Shown piece after piece: positions 37,801 to 49,072 of a stretch of 64,000 nucleotides of DNA; the stretch's first letter is position 1; each line of letters begins with the position of its first letter. The translations under genes were made by a program, and so were the position numbers. This stretch comes from Crossaster papposus (lineage: Eukaryota > Echinodermata > Asteroidea > Velatida > Solasteridae). The stretch covers positions 310,001 through 374,000 of the forward strand of contig JBAIAA010000519.1 in assembly GCA_037893245.1 (NCBI GenBank), given 5' to 3'. The notes under the pieces are model-generated. The model saw only the letters and a program-made list of their open reading frames with translations, did no database searches and had not been told where the DNA came from.

Positions 37801-39937
37801 GCAAAAGACAGAGGACATGCTTTTGCATAAATCTGACACTGTGACATTGAGCAGAACAGTAGTGGCAAGTGTGAAGAGCACTGGGATATCCAAAGCAAAA
37901 GCACCAGAACCTACAAAATCGCTTAAATCTGATGGACTATCAAAACCTCATAAAACCGAGGAGTCAAGATTACCGCGAGCAGAAACCCATAACACACAAC
38001 GACTTGAGATTCCTAAACCACAAACCACTGATATAGCAAGAAGTAAGGAGTCGCAAGTACCTCAGACACGGAAGCCTCAGCTGCAAAAGGCGGTGAAGGC
38101 CGAGTCACAGCTACCAGGGACGGTACAAACAAAGATAGAAAAGTCGGATGTTTCAAAAACACAGAAGGTGTTGCAGTCTCAACCCCGTAGACCAGAAACC
38201 CCGAAAAAACAACGAATAAAACAAGAGCAAGGGCAACCACAAAAGCCTGCAACACCAAAGTCACGACCTCCACAGGCAACTCCTGAAAAGTTGTTGGAAA
38301 AGGACAGTGGTCTAAATTCAACAAAGGTGTTGGCCAACAAATCACAGAAGTTGCAAACTGCAGTTGTGCAGAATATCAGTATTAAGTCCGAAGTACCAGA
38401 TGCATCTTTGCCAACAAAGTCAGCAACACGCAAGAAGCCACTGACGCCTCCTACTTCAAATCAAGAAGCACTCGCGCCAGAAAAACCCGGCAATGTTTTG
38501 TCTCAGAAACATGTTGGAAATAAATCAAAGCAGCCAGAGATGTCTACCTCTGTCAATCAAGACAAAGCCGTGTCTCAAAGATCAGAAACAGTAACTCCTG
38601 AAAAGACAGACCCACAAGTCAAGCCACTAACTCCAACACCACAGAGGGCTACAGCAACTCGGCCTCGAGCATCACCTGCTGCAGCGTCTGAGCAAGTGCC
38701 TAAACCGTCAAGGAAAGTTGAGACATCTAAGTTACCAAAGGTTGATAAAGGTGGAACATCAGTGTCAAAAGTTGTTTGGGAACCTGCCAAGCCTCTTGAA
38801 TTAATAAAACCTGCAGTATCTGATGAGGTGGGTGATAGTGAGTCTGTTGACGAGGACATTGATAAACTGATTAATGCACATATGGCAGAGCAATCTAATA
38901 AGCAGGGTCTTGAAGTTCCTACAATCTTAGATCTGAAACCGACTGTGCCCCTGCCCAATACCTCTGAGCCCCTGCCCAATACCACTGAATCCAGAGAGCG
39001 GAAGCGAGAAAGAGATGAAAGTAATCTCCCAAAGAGTTACAGGCAAAAGGAAAGCCACCACAGAAAAAAGCGAAGTGAAGGTCACAGATCCAGGGGATCA
39101 CCTCACAAGCATCGTCATTCTTCAGATCACAGGAAGGCGTCTCGAGTAGTTGGCCAACCCAGCTCCGCCGAAAAGCAAGCCAATGTCTCTGAGGGACCTG
39201 AGGACATCCAACCCCATTCATCCATCCTGACCACATCAAGTGGCATCAGGTTAAAGATAAAAGGTCTGTCCAACTCGATGAACAGTGGGAGTGGCAAACA
39301 CGAGCCGTCACCTGAGCCCAGCCGGCAGACTAGCTCGCCAGGGTTGGTGATGAAGCTCAACCTCTCCAAGATGCAGCCATCCCAAACTAATTCTGACCAA
39401 CAACCAGAATCAGAAGCCGGGTCAGAGAAGTCCAGTGGTCACCATCGACACCACCACCGCCGCCATAAACACGGCCACCACAAGCACCACAAATCGAGAA
39501 GAAGTCTTCAGGGTGGTGATGGCCAAGAGTCTAACAAAAGGAAAAGGTCTCAGAGCCGATCTGACTCGGTATCCTCGGGAGGTAGAGATGTTTCACCTGC
39601 CATGTCCTCACCTGCAAAGAAGAGGACACACAGTAGGGCAAGTCACTCGCATCCCAAATCGATTCTTCCGAGTGAACAGTCCTTACTGAGTCTGCCGATG
39701 CCACCAGAGGATCCCTCATCTGGATACCCGGTCTATGAGTCTCACACTTCCACAGGCCAGTTTTCCTATGGCATGAGTGACTTCTCTCATCATGCACCAC
39801 TGACAACAGTGACGGCATTGCCATCGTCTGATGGGTTTGGGTATTACCCTTACAATCAATCATCTGATGGGCATCTTCCCCCTCCCCCACCCCCTCCAAG
39901 GGAGGACCAACCCCCACCACCACCACCTCGTGTGTGA
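19877..39937 (+). CDS. CCNT1: Cyclin T (P-TEFb regulatory subunit)
   Basis: Ten coding exons: 19877-20034, 21026-21107, 22228-22356, 22996-23056, 24334-24396, 30949-30994, 33290-33380, 34339-34411, 35233-35312, 36266-39937. Sum 4455 bp, 1484 residues; all junctions are GT-AG with matching phase. Cyclin T pairs with CDK9 to form P-TEFb, the nuclear kinase that phosphorylates the Pol II C-terminal domain and releases paused polymerase. The N-terminal 261 residues form two cyclin folds: [10 protein letters not shown] and [19 protein letters not shown], then [72 protein letters not shown] and [20 protein letters not shown], matching human cyclins T1/T2 almost throughout. The start ATG has a good context (TTCCATGG). 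The symbol is nominal: one gene may represent the ancestor of vertebrate CCNT1 and CCNT2. Introns 5-6 are long and hold nested transposons. Confidence 0.95.
20373..20876. mobile_element. Foldback element in cyclin T intron 1
   Basis: Arms of about 200 bp are inverted: GGTCATACTAATCACTGAC at the left, complement at the right ending GTAGTATGACC. They contain matching ACACATCCAAAACATATTCT-type blocks. The spacer of about 110 bases is GC-richer and contains GCCGCCATCTTG, a YY1-like sequence. Confidence 0.7.
21252..21451. mobile_element. Palindromic MITE with 8-bp duplication, copy 1
   Basis: Ends GGAGCAATTATAGAATGCAG and the inverted CTGCATTCTTTAGTTAAGCC; nearly the whole 200 bp folds back (TTTACCCTAGGACATAGAAT and its complement). 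Exact 8-bp duplication ATTGTTTT flanks it. Sister copy at 57115-57312. Confidence 0.85.
23076..23720. mobile_element. PIF/Harbinger-like MITE with TAA duplication
   Basis: Ends GGGGCCGTCCAAAGTTTTCA and inverted TGTTGACAACTTTGGACGGTCCC; TAA on both sides (23073-23075, 23721-23723). Sub-terminal G-rich stretches GGGGGGAGGGGG occur at both ends. The 3-bp TWA-type target fits Harbinger. Frames inside it show no transposase. Confidence 0.65.
25732..25965 (+). mobile_element. TTAA-flanked MITE family B
   Basis: CCAGTTCGCGCCGGGATTAT at the left, the inverse CCGGCGCGAACTGG at the right, TTAA at 25728-25731 and 25966-25969. Conserved blocks include GGGAAGCACACCCACGCATT and TATATACGTCATCCG. A well-preserved copy. 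Confidence 0.85.
26562..29043. mobile_element. hAT-like element inserted in MITE copy 4
   Basis: Ends GCTGGACGATATCACGATAA and inverted ACGATATCGTCCAGGCCT; flanking 8-mers CCCCCAAA and ACCCCAAA match 7 of 8. Sub-terminal regions are rich in CGATAT. Within it is a family B MITE (27115-27341). A minus-strand frame at 28598-28822 begins [16 protein letters not shown] and could be a transposase start remnant, but I see no transposase core. Confidence 0.65.
27115..27341 (+). mobile_element. TTAA-flanked MITE family B, nested
   Basis: CCAGTTCGCGCCGGGATTAT to CCGGTGCGAACTGG, TTAA intact on the right (27342-27345), left flank degraded to CTTA. Inserted into the hAT-like element, so it is the youngest layer of the nest. 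Confidence 0.8.
29295..29449. mobile_element. Foldback element with GGCCGATTTCAC ends
   Basis: AGTACCTGCGGCCGATTTCA at the left and the inverted TGAAATCGGCCGCAGGTACT at the right; inner blocks TTAGGATTAATCCTA and AGTTAGGATGAGTTACTC also pair. No clear target duplication. Confidence 0.75.
31610..32074. mobile_element. TTAA-flanked MITE, relative of family A
   Basis: AGGTAGTAAACACCATTTCC at the left, inverted AAATAGTGTATACTACCT at the right, TTAA on both sides. The interior differs from family A and contains its own palindrome (GTCTGGTTTCCTAAC and AAGAAACCAGAC). Confidence 0.75.
32741..32783 (-). repeat. tRNA-like 5' fragment
   Basis: Minus strand reads GGGCAATATAGCTCAGTTGA then TAGAGCACC, the 5' half of a tRNA or SINE head with an A box. 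No T arm follows, so it is truncated. Confidence 0.4.
33670..33895 (+). repeat. Dispersed repeat, copy 2
   Basis: Near-identical blocks to 10543-10775, but the middle shows a local duplication of AGACAGTGTAAA and some internal differences. Related traces (TGGAGTTTGATGGGCTTCGGG) occur near 30450. In a cyclin T intron. Confidence 0.6.
34436..34671 (+). mobile_element. TTAA-flanked MITE family B
   Basis: CCAGTTCACGCCGGGATTAT to CCGGCGAGAACTGG, TTAA at 34432-34435 and 34672-34675. It begins only about 20 bases after the cyclin T exon 8 donor, close enough to matter for splicing. Confidence 0.85.
36266..39937 (+). CDS. CCNT1: Cyclin T terminal exon: long disordered tail
   Basis: A single 3672-bp exon after acceptor CACCGTGCAG, encoding residues 262-1484. 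Recognisable cyclin T features: [13 protein letters not shown] at 400-412, matching the SLKEYR motif of cyclins T1/T2; IRLKIKG at 1255-1261, matching their basic IRMRIKV-type repeats; a histidine-rich block at 1320-1339 ([17 protein letters not shown]), corresponding to the region that in human cyclin T1 promotes condensates and Pol II CTD binding; and a proline-rich C-terminus ending PPPPPPRV. Between about 500 and 1150 the sequence is a long Lys/Pro/Ser/Gln/Thr-rich run of loose KPQ-, RPETPK- and KSETV-like units with no predicted fold. Vertebrate cyclins T are about 730 residues, so most of the extra length is here. Frame is open throughout with no repeat-derived stops. Confidence 0.93.
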   Translation, partial: SQSRKRPKEGSSDFHSASTAKSIPSSSASVSSVDSGLPGSGNSESSVNTQELTATTSGHGESFSSSQDSSHTEGEKLGLHEINMGLPMVESSMFSLDSEYMSGISFNPGADSKHGPSGTHSDSDQGKPLDQQGHPVKKSLKEYREQKERERIKTAQQSRETAPPRPSHTASRPGAMSTQNTHTLKGNVDASHTDQRHREGNYTQGGQKNRLEDRRLPVDHRKAEKPSGVRQEQPGSHPQSKSSGRPTDLRPTKDQRPYSQHRPNDSGSQPSHGVSGTDSRYSKGTDQHQKHSRESVPNSSDRKQLGPGLQAKEHKRNGIESKELGANLKVPETNQRLLSSAPPNKPHATASQKPHTETLNAHSSDKILTSESQEKPHPETPRLSKSEMCRSNRPEHQGNLKSEKHRTPSSETIRPQKSQSLKPQRSEIPKGTSTEKERTQHAIPPLVSAVDAKREQRSAPAVETQRAEPPQPIDQELPKPQRPERVLLQQPETLKVDRRVTLTPNKHDSVKVQKTEDMLLHKSDTVTLSRTVVASVKSTGISKAKAPEPTKSLKSDGLSKPHKTEESRLPRAETHNTQRLEIPKPQTTDIARSKESQVPQTRKPQLQKAVKAESQLPGTVQTKIEKSDVSKTQKVLQSQPRRPETPKKQRIKQEQGQPQKPATPKSRPPQATPEKLLEKDSGLNSTKVLANKSQKLQTAVVQNISIKSEVPDASLPTKSATRKKPLTPPTSNQEALAPEKPGNVLSQKHVGNKSKQPEMSTSVNQDKAVSQRSETVTPEKTDPQVKPLTPTPQRATATRPRASPAAASEQVPKPSRKVETSKLPKVDKGGTSVSKVVWEPAKPLELIKPAVSDEVGDSESVDEDIDKLINAHMAEQSNKQGLEVPTILDLKPTVPLPNTSEPLPNTTESRERKRERDESNLPKSYRQKESHHRKKRSEGHRSRGSPHKHRHSSDHRKASRVVGQPSSAEKQANVSEGPEDIQPHSSILTTSSGIRLKIKGLSNSMNSGSGKHEPSPEPSRQTSSPGLVMKLNLSKMQPSQTNSDQQPESEAGSEKSSGHHRHHHRRHKHGHHKHHKSRRSLQGGDGQESNKRKRSQSRSDSVSSGGRDVSPAMSSPAKKRTHSRASHSHPKSILPSEQSLLSLPMPPEDPSSGYPVYESHTSTGQFSYGMSDFSHHAPLTTVTALPSSDGFGYYPYNQSSDGHLPPPPPPPREDQPPPPPPRV

Positions 39938-40423
39938 GAACTGAGGTCTGGGGCTTATTTTAATATATTTCACATTTGTGGCTCTCGTGACAAAGGAAAA
40001 ACGAAGAAAGGGATCTTAAGCATATGAACATTTCCACGTAACCCGACAGATTTTCGCAGTCATTTTTGTTGGAACTTTTCTTTTACATTTCTTGAATGTT
40101 TTTTTTCTTCAAAATGCGTAGTTGCGGGAAACAGCATTTTGACTTGTTTTTCATGGCATCTTTTACGAAGCACTTTATAAAAATTATTATTTACATTTAT
40201 TAAATCAAATGTTCTCATATTGTGGAGGAATGGCAGAGTACTTTTAATCTATGGCAGAAAATTTGTTAAAGTAAAAAAAAGAAAAGTAACATTCTTTAGT
40301 TTTTGCCAGCATGAATTGTTTGCATTTCCTTGCCAATTTGGCTATTGTTTCCAGTTTGTCATATTTTTGTTTGAAAACATACCCACAGAAGTGCAGCTTC
40401 ATTCCTCAGTTTATGAGGTATAA

Positions 40424-40708
40424 AGGTACGATACACCATTGTAATTGCTTGAATTATCAGGAATGGGTAGATTTAGGGGGTTGTAGTTTATAGTAAATAT
40501 TGTTTAACTGACCTGTCCGAAGTTTTAACATCATGGATGCCAAGAAAAAGAAAGAAAAACGGCATTTGTTCTTTTTTAGAGAACAATTACAGCAATCATT
40601 TTGCTGGATGCCGAAGATAATTATTTACTTTCAAGTATTAATAAGTAAAATACTTCTTAATATTTCGGTAGTAAAAAAAATGATATCTGCAAATGGTGTA
40701 TCCTATCT
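40424..40708 (-). mobile_element. TTAA-flanked MITE family A, copy 5
   Basis: AGGTACGATACACCATTGTA to AAATGGTGTATCCTATCT, right TTAA intact, left changed to ATAA. It lacks the central gcgatcgc part, an internal deletion relative to copy 6. Confidence 0.75.
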
Positions 40709-43700
40709 TTAATGCCATGTTGGGTAGAAATAAGGCTTTTACAAGTTTTTTTGTGTTTTTTTGTGCGCCGAGAACACCTGTAACATTTCTGCCTGTCAAT
40801 TCAAATGAGATGTTTGGTTTTAGTGACATTTACAAAAATTATCCTACCTTTAAACATTCCAATTCTAGCTGTATACATGTACTGTAATTGCCAGTACATG
40901 TACATGTACATGTACATCATGCTCAAGTCCAGTAAAAAATACAAATAAAGCACTTTGCCACAAAACATGCAATGAAGGATTAATTTAATAAGAAATAAAT
41001 ATGTGCAGGGGGACTGGGCATGAACCTAAAGTACAGGTATATTTAAAACCATCGAGAGGCCTGAGCCAATTTTATAGAGCTGCCAAGCACACACATAATT
41101 GCTTAGCGTGAACATTCTTACTTGGCAAAAATGGGGCAAGAAACCAGAATTTCAGGGGGGTGTATATTGTTTATGATTGGTGTTGAGCCGGTTGTGGATA
41201 ATGGGCCTGGTTGCAGATAGTGGGCGGAGCCAAAGGCAAGGTACATTATTAAGCTCTCTACCAATAGGAATGGGTGAACTGTCTCAGGTATTTATGAATG
41301 GGGTTGAACCTCACAAAATAGGCATAACTGAAGAAGTTATCTATGACTAAAGTTATTTTGCAGTGAATAATCTCTATAAATGTATTAAAGGGATTACTCA
41401 AAAGTGTTTCATTCATGTAGCTCCTCTGCAGAATGTGTACAAGGAAATTGGTAAGCTGCAATTGATAAGCTGCATAACCATAAGCTTCAGTCGTTGTTCA
41501 AAGGCCTATCTACCATTTAAAACCTGTACAATGATTTTAATTTTGTTAAAGCCTGTGTGCATTTCTTTTGCCATGTTTAAAGGATCACATTCCTTTCTTG
41601 TTCATACTTCTGTTGAGCTATTTTGTTCGTACTGTCATCGATGATTGCGCTTCTAAGAGTTGTTGGAGTTTGCATTCAGTGATTGAGGAAGGATGTACAA
41701 TGTATATGTGAATTTTAATAGTTGATGCTTGCTGGAATTTAGCAAATAAGTAGCAGTCATATTAAAGTCAAAATAATAAGCATTCATGTATTTGCCTTTT
41801 TCGGTATGTGCTTGAAGTTAAGAAATGAAAGTTGAGGAAAATGTATTGTAAAGTTACCATCCGTTACAAAGTTACTAAAACTTAAATGCATACGTGTGTA
41901 GCTTACAAATTTGTACAGTTCCTTAGTTTTGTATCCAATGATCATTATATATGTTCTTGAATCTTGATATAAAGGAAGAAAAAAAAAGTATTATTGATAG
42001 ATATACATGTAGTAAAACTCTTTTGTTGGTGAATTTGGTAGATTCAGTGTAAAACCAAAAGAAGTGGTAACATTTTTGTACATTTCTCAGTTATTATGTT
42101 GAATGTAAATAAGTATAAACGAAAAACAAAACAAAAAAATTGAATGGAATTAAACGAGTATGATCTTCTACTGGCTGAGTGTGTGATAGGGTGGGCTTAT
42201 AATAGGAAAGATGTCGAGATTAAGGTAATAAATGAATGTTTTGAGAAATAATTTATTCCGAGGAAATGTCTGACAAACTTTACTTTGTATAAAAGAACAG
42301 TCGTACTCAAGTTTTTCCAATTTGTTCAACTTGCACAAGTCTGATTTAAATAAGAAATATTGTTATCTGTTGTTGCACTCTCAAATCTAACTGTAAAGCA
42401 GGCATTACATTCTCCAGACCTTTAAGTTTTCACACATTTGGTTGCTACTACATTGTATCAAGTTGTGTTAAAACGGTTACTTATTTATTTTTACAACCAT
42501 TTAATTGTGATATATTTTTTTTACCATAATGGTGAATTGGTGTAAATCCAGCACTTTCTTTTATTAGATAACTATCAAGACCTCAACCAATTCAAAAAGT
42601 TGAAACCAATTTCTTTAAGAACTGCTTAAAAGTAGTACTCGAGTTTCTCCCAAAATATTTCATATTTTGTTGCCAAGTATAAAGCGCAAAAATTAATGTT
42701 TGACAAGTATTGTCTTTAAACCAATATTTTCATTAATTTGCTGGTTTGACTATGTTTAAATAGTAGGTTTTTTTTTTTAATAAAGTCATTTTTCGTTCTT
42801 TGAAAAGGCACAAGTAATGTGTAATGTAGGAACAACATTTTTCACAATGGCCGTTTTCCAAACCCCAGCTTAGGTTCTGGCTCCATCACCATTGCCAAAC
42901 TGCATGAACAAAGCCAAAGACGAAGACGAAGCTGGGGTTTGAAAAATGGCCCTTGTCAGGGTGAAACAAAATTCTCCCAAAGGGTTTTAGTTTAGTTCAG
43001 AGATCATGGAATTTTCCACGCTAATAAATAATAATACAATGAGATAATAAGCTTTTATTATTGTATGTTTTGGGTGCTCTCAGCTCTCAGCCATTGCAAG
43101 TCTAAATTAGCTTCTTGCTAGATTCAATGAAAAGCAATGTGACGTTGCCATTGTTGACAAATATTAAGAAATAATGGATGTAGATTTACATTTATAATGA
43201 TCAAGTCCATTGCATGGCTTACCAATTATTCATTTATTCGGGTTTATCAAAAGAACTGATTCCATATTTGCATTAAAATGATACATGTACTTCTACGGGA
43301 ACCTTTTGTATACTTAAAAATGCTGTAGCACTTGTTAAGCAGAATAGATCTCTCTCAGAGGCGGCAATCTTTGTAGGAGAACTGCAACTGTGTATTTTAC
43401 GCAATCAAGCACGCGTTGCGCATTGTGGAAATTGTTCCAAACACGTGCGTTGTTACTCGAAATGTGTTCAAAATGCAGCACAGCCGATGCGCAAGTTGAT
43501 GCACGGAATGCCGAAACACGTGGCTGATCTGTAGGAAATGATGGCTTTTGAGAGAGACTTATAATTGTACAGATGTCTGCAATCAAATGAAGTATGTATA
43601 GAAGATGCGTTTTATTTCTTTGAGTGAGACATTTCATTTGGCTACAATCCTAAAGAGAATGAGTTGTACAAGTGAAATTGACTGAAGTGGGGTTTGAACC

Positions 43701-44126
43701 TGAGACCTATACTGGTGCTATCTAGACACCTATAAATGGCAGTTTCCTAGATTATTAATGTCTTTGTTCAATTTTATAATTACATGTATATGTGCCTGGT
43801 TTATTTGCCGAGATTTACCAGTTTACAGGTCCATAAATGACAATAATTGTATTGCACATTTTATCAAATAACTTCCTAAAAGTATCTACTTGTAGTGTTT
43901 GATCAGATAATGCTGTGCCATGTCATTCTCACATGATGAGGGTGGTTTACAGCGGGTATTTTAAATAGTTACGCACTGATTGCTTCAGAGCTGCTAAGCA
44001 CACAAATTTGTCAAGCGTGGGAAAATGTCGCAAAACTTTTTCTTCCACACATATAGGTTTGTTGAGCTAAAAGCAGCCTGACCAAATCAACCAGGGTGTT
44101 CTATTTTTAAGCTTCTCTTTCTTTAA

Positions 44127-44320
44127 CCAGTTCGAAAATAAAAACGAATGACTGATAAACACGTCACTAGCAACTTTGAGCGAGGCCGGAAATATCTGTC
44201 AGCGATTGGCTCGCAGCTGGCATGTGTAGCTGTGCTGCCCACAGACTGCCAGCCTGGGCCTGATGTTGGTGAAAAATAATCCTGCGCTTAGGTCTGGTAA
44301 ATAAAACTGGCGCAAACTGG
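44127..44320 (-). mobile_element. TTAA-flanked MITE family B, inverted and diverged
   Basis: CCAGTTCG start after TTAA, then family blocks in reverse orientation (AACACGTCAC, GCGAGGCCGGAAATATCTGT, AATAATCCTGCGC), ending GCGCAAACTGG. Confidence 0.65.
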
Positions 44321-47118
44321 TCAATTAAACTTGGATAGAGTAAAACCTGACCAAGTGCTATGTGCTCGAGTTAGCCCTTCCTTCATATGTACCCGTGAAT
44401 TTTTGTCATAAACTGTCACCCAATTTCACAGAGCTGTCAGAAATGTTAAGCAAAACACTAGTTTGTTGTGAAACAATTTAGTGAAATTTTCTGTTTGAAG
44501 CATTTTTGTGACCGGTACTCATTTTTGCTTAGTATTCGGGTGTATCTGCCACTGCATGCCTTGTATATAATTTCAATGACAATCACCACACTTGTGTCAT
44601 TAAAACAATGGTTTTCAATGTTTGCCATATTCACTTGTCACCAGTAAAAACAGGACAGACCTGTTTTGTGTGAGAAACATTTTTTGTTAACTTGAGTTCC
44701 CTAATCATGAATGGAAAAAAAGCAAGATACAGTATGAAGTGCATGTAAGTTTCTTTAACTTTTTTTACTTTTTTTCTGTTGGAAAAGAAAACTCAATAAA
44801 ATTTAATAAGAAAAACTGAATGTGGTTGTCCAAGTCGTCTTTTATTCAGAAATTTTGCATTTGCATGTCTTGTGTCAACATTAGGCAGTACATGTAATTA
44901 AAAGAACAGGCAAGGTTTCTGTTAATATTATTGACACATATTTCAAATGGGTGTAATTTTGCCAAGGACAGGTTTTTTTTTCTTTTTTTTAATATGCATG
45001 CAATTTAAAAACCCATTTATGATCAGCTTCCCAGGATTTCTTTTTTCAAAGAAAATTTTCGTGAGAAATCAGCGTTTATGGGAGTTCTTGTTTAGTACTT
45101 TAACCCTAACAGGAAACATTGGTCCCACAAAACCCACCAGTTTACAACAATTGTGAGTGCAAAGGACATGACGACAATAAACAGCCGAACTGATTTCCTC
45201 CTTGACACTGAAAATGGAAAAACACCACAAAGTCTTGAAAAGAATTTGTTTTCCCTTTTTTGTTAACAATTCCAAGTTGCATGCCTGACTATATTTTTTT
45301 TATAAAGGCGTAACAAATAAACCATTCATTATGACTGTACACATATTTCCAGCATTAGTAATCGGTTGCTCTTTTATTACGCATACAGATTCTAACCAGC
45401 ATAAATTCCAAAGGATAGTGAAGCACGTAAAGTTCAACATCCCATACCATATACATGTACACCAATTATATAATCTGTGGGATATTCTTTTTTATAATTT
45501 AAAGGTAGAATATACCATTTGTCGGTTGAAGCAGCGAAAGTGCTCAAATTATAAAGGTGCTTGACAAATAACTTAATGAAGTTTTTAGCTCTGTGAGTGC
45601 TGCATATTCCGAGAAACCAATATTCTCGGATTTAGATTTCATTTCAAAATTTGCGGAGTCACAATTTGAAATGCGACCACCACAATCGGCATTCAGGGTG
45701 CGTTCTTATCCAGCGGCGCGGATTGCAGCTACTCGCGTGTCACGCACTGAACATACCAATGGGGTATAGAGGTCAATCGGACAATGGGGGGTGGAGTTAT
45801 TAAGACTGGGTTGCTGTAAAAATCAAAGATATTTTTTAAAAGGTGGCAGACTTCAAAAAATGGATTTTGGCAATACTCCATGTATGAGTAGATATGGGTA
45901 CACGAAATACAAAAATAGGGAAAAAAATGATATTGGATGTTTGTTGCCATGGTAACGGCCAAAATAAGATTTCCAACAAATTTTTCAATTTTTTACACTA
46001 TTTAAGTAATGAAATCTAGGTAAATTGGAAGCACTGGTACATCTAAAGGGGAAAGAGTAGAAGTTTTTTTTTTACACATATTGCACAACCATGTTTACTC
46101 TTTCAGAAAATGATTTTAAAATGTAATGTGTGTGTTCCACTTTGGATCAAACCATTATTTCAAATAGGGGTGTTGTCATCATATTTTCTCATAGCAAAAA
46201 ATGGGGTATTAAATTGGGCCATAAAGCCGAAAGTAGCACTTTGTGGATAATGCCAATTTCATAACTGGTAGAAAAGATACCAACCTACATAAACATGGAA
46301 TAAAATGTTTTGGTATTTCAAGTACGCGAAAACTGTGTTGCCGGAAAGTTAGCACTTTGGCTGGAAACAAACGCAACAAATGGCCAAATAGTATACATTA
46401 AAGAAAGTCCTAATTGCCAAATTATATAACAATTTGGTCATATTTATAATAGAATACATAAAATGAATGTTGATATGAAGAGAACAAATACTTAAATGGC
46501 ATTAAAGGTAGTCAGTGTTGCCAGAGACATGATTTTAGGTGAACCTTGATATAGGCCTATACTAGTAGATACCGGTACATTGGTAAGTGACTTTTTATAT
46601 CAAACATTTTCTTTTGGACCTGGACTACAGTATTTAAAAATATAACAGTATAAATGGATACAAAATAAAACAAAGTTGCAACACTGTTGCCTGTTACCCA
46701 TCTATATTCCATCAACAAGTTGGCATTATATCAAGCATGTATAGTGAAACATTAAAATTTCAGGAATAAAACCAACATGTTTTTGAAAATTATTTTTTTC
46801 ATTTGGCATTTTTTTACAAAATTATTGTCATATCTTATTGTTTTCATTGTTTAGCATTCCTTACACACGGCACCTATAGAGGAGTTAAAATGTAGTAGTT
46901 TATGTTCTTTGAACTAAATACAATTGCTCAAAGAATTGATCATCTGCTCAAAAAAGCTGACCACTGACTCAGAGAGTTTATGTTTACATTATATCCCCTG
47001 GCCCAGACATCTGTTTATATTAGATTCCCACTATACATGCTTGCACCTTGGGCTATAGTGATCACTCCTCATTGTCCCCAACACATGCAGACTGGTAATA
47101 ACCAACTTGCTACTACAT

Positions 47119-47854
47119 GTACATTGGGTCGTATGAATAAAAATTAGCAAATGGTACAAGCAAAAAGTAAAAACATTTACTTCGAAGTAAAAGCATTAAA
47201 GAAAAGCAAATGCTTCAATTCGTATGAATAAAAGTTTTACTGTTTAGCATTTACTGGCTGAAATAGCAGTAGGCCCTAAATGCTTTTTACTTCCAATTGA
47301 TTTCACAGCCGAATGGTTTTTAACAATATAGTCTGTCTTGTGTATATGATACACACCCACACAGAATGAAATCGGAACCTCAATTTGCTGCTTTGCAGCC
47401 ATGATGCCCTTTTCTGTCTCAGCAATATTGCAAGAAATTATCGGCCATCTACGTCTCATTCCCTTCCCCAAAATCAGTACAACTGCTTGTATTTTAATCC
47501 TAGACAATCCATCTTCCATGTTCATACCTTTTCCTGCCTAACCACATATACAAAAGCTCCTATTTTTCATATTAGTATTTGCTTCTCTTTTTCAAGGTAG
47601 CCGCGACCCAACCTTGAACAATTACGAGTAAATACTGCAAATCTGAAGCATTCACTCATTTTTATTCATACCAAATGGAGCAAATACTAATATTCTAGCA
47701 AATGCTGGAAATTGAACAGTAAATAATTTTAGTCTTTAGCAAATAGTTTCCAGTAAAACCTTTTGCTTCATTTGTATTCCTACAGATTCCAGTAAATGCT
47801 TGAAAATTGGTAGTAAAAGCAAATGCTAGGTTATATGCATACGGCCCAATGTAC
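47119..47854. mobile_element. Inverted-repeat element nested in the 4.8-kb element
   Basis: GTACATTGGGTCGTATGAAT at the left and its near complement at the right (ATGCATACGGCCCAATGTAC). Motifs such as AGCAAATG and AGTAAAAGC recur in both orientations inside. A 93-residue minus-strand frame (47244-47525) has no recognisable domain. Confidence 0.55.
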
Positions 47855-48928
47855 TACAAGTAGGGGTGTCATACACACCGTGCAGACCCACTAGACAACG
47901 AGTAACAACATGAGAATTTGCAGATCTCATGAAATGTATCATCTGAAAAAGAAAGACTTATATGAAAAATATGAGCAACATACATACTAGAAAAGATGAT
48001 TTGAAATGCTTGAAAGATGTAAATAGAATAAATGAGATGGTTCAAAAAACACTTTTTAATTACTGTTGCTTAATACGTTTGTTGTCTAGGAAAAAGCGCA
48101 ATCTGAAAAGTTTATCGGACCATAACTTTTGTACCGATTTTGAAAGTTGAAAGAGATTTGCAATCTACTCACCAAGCCCTTCAAGAAATAGTCCCAAATA
48201 ACTTCCTAAAAGCAATATTAAAATTTGTATTGTCCCCCCCTACTACAAGAACTTGGAAGTGGTACCAGCAGATAATCCTGTAGCTTTACTGCTTTACATG
48301 TAGATCAAGTTCAACTGCTATGAACAGGCAACATATTGGAACAGTTGTATTTTATCTCAAAATATTCATAATTCTTTTTTAATGTTTGAGAATGTTAAAA
48401 AAAGTGTAACTAAGGTCTATTACCTTCAACTTTATAGAAGTCTGCTGTGTGATCTTATATACAGAGACAATACTCTGAAATCCAAATGATCCACTGTTCA
48501 AATCGTACTATCTAAGATACTGACATGGAAATTATCTCTATGTACTATTTCGGATACTGAAGTATCTTTATGTATAGATTTTGTGCATACTCTACTCTGT
48601 GCCAAGGCAAGTAACAGATGTTTACAACATGGGGGTAAACTTTACATATAGTGTTTTTAGCTGTTTTATGGGGGAAATGAGGCCATTTTATTTTAAACAC
48701 TTTATCTGTGAATGAAACTTCAAATATGTTTTGGCATTGTTGCATCTTCCTGCGAGTCATCAATTGAGATGCTTTTCCAGCATGTCCAAATGTTATCATG
48801 CAATGTATACTTGTTATGCAAAATCTAGTGTATAAACTGCAAATTAACAGACGCTCTATTGAGTTTGAAGGTCATTGTATATGTATGGCTAAACCCTTTT
48901 TGAAAGACTTGTTCTACATTTGTTGCTG

Positions 48929-49072
48929 CCAGTTATGTCATTGCCAATTATATGTAACCGCCAATTATGTCATCGCCAACTATGTCATCGCCAACTTTGT
49001 TATTACCAACTGCGTCATTGCCAATTGTGTCACTATACAATGTCACTGCCAACTTTGTCACACAACTATGTA
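48929..49072 (+). repeat. 15-bp minisatellite
   Basis: About nine imperfect copies of GCCAACTATGTCATC. It lies inside the 4.8-kb element and keeps one frame open by chance. Confidence 0.8.

Larger units (their letters stand above)
39938..45502. other. Cyclin T 3' UTR and intergenic repeats
   Basis: Candidate polyadenylation signals are ATTAAA near 40199-40204 and AATAAA at 40943-40948. Beyond that I see no gene. Contents: MITE copy 5 (40424), an (ACATGT)n microsatellite at 40890-40916, half-foldback relatives near 41049, 43985 and 44410, a fragment related to 5287-5695 at 41220-41300, a tRNA-like B box on the minus strand near 43690, and a family B MITE (44127). Confidence 0.55.

Noticed and set aside
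47244..47525. 93-residue frame as a transposase
   Set aside because: No catalytic or zinc-finger motif is visible and it lies inside an inverted-repeat element.
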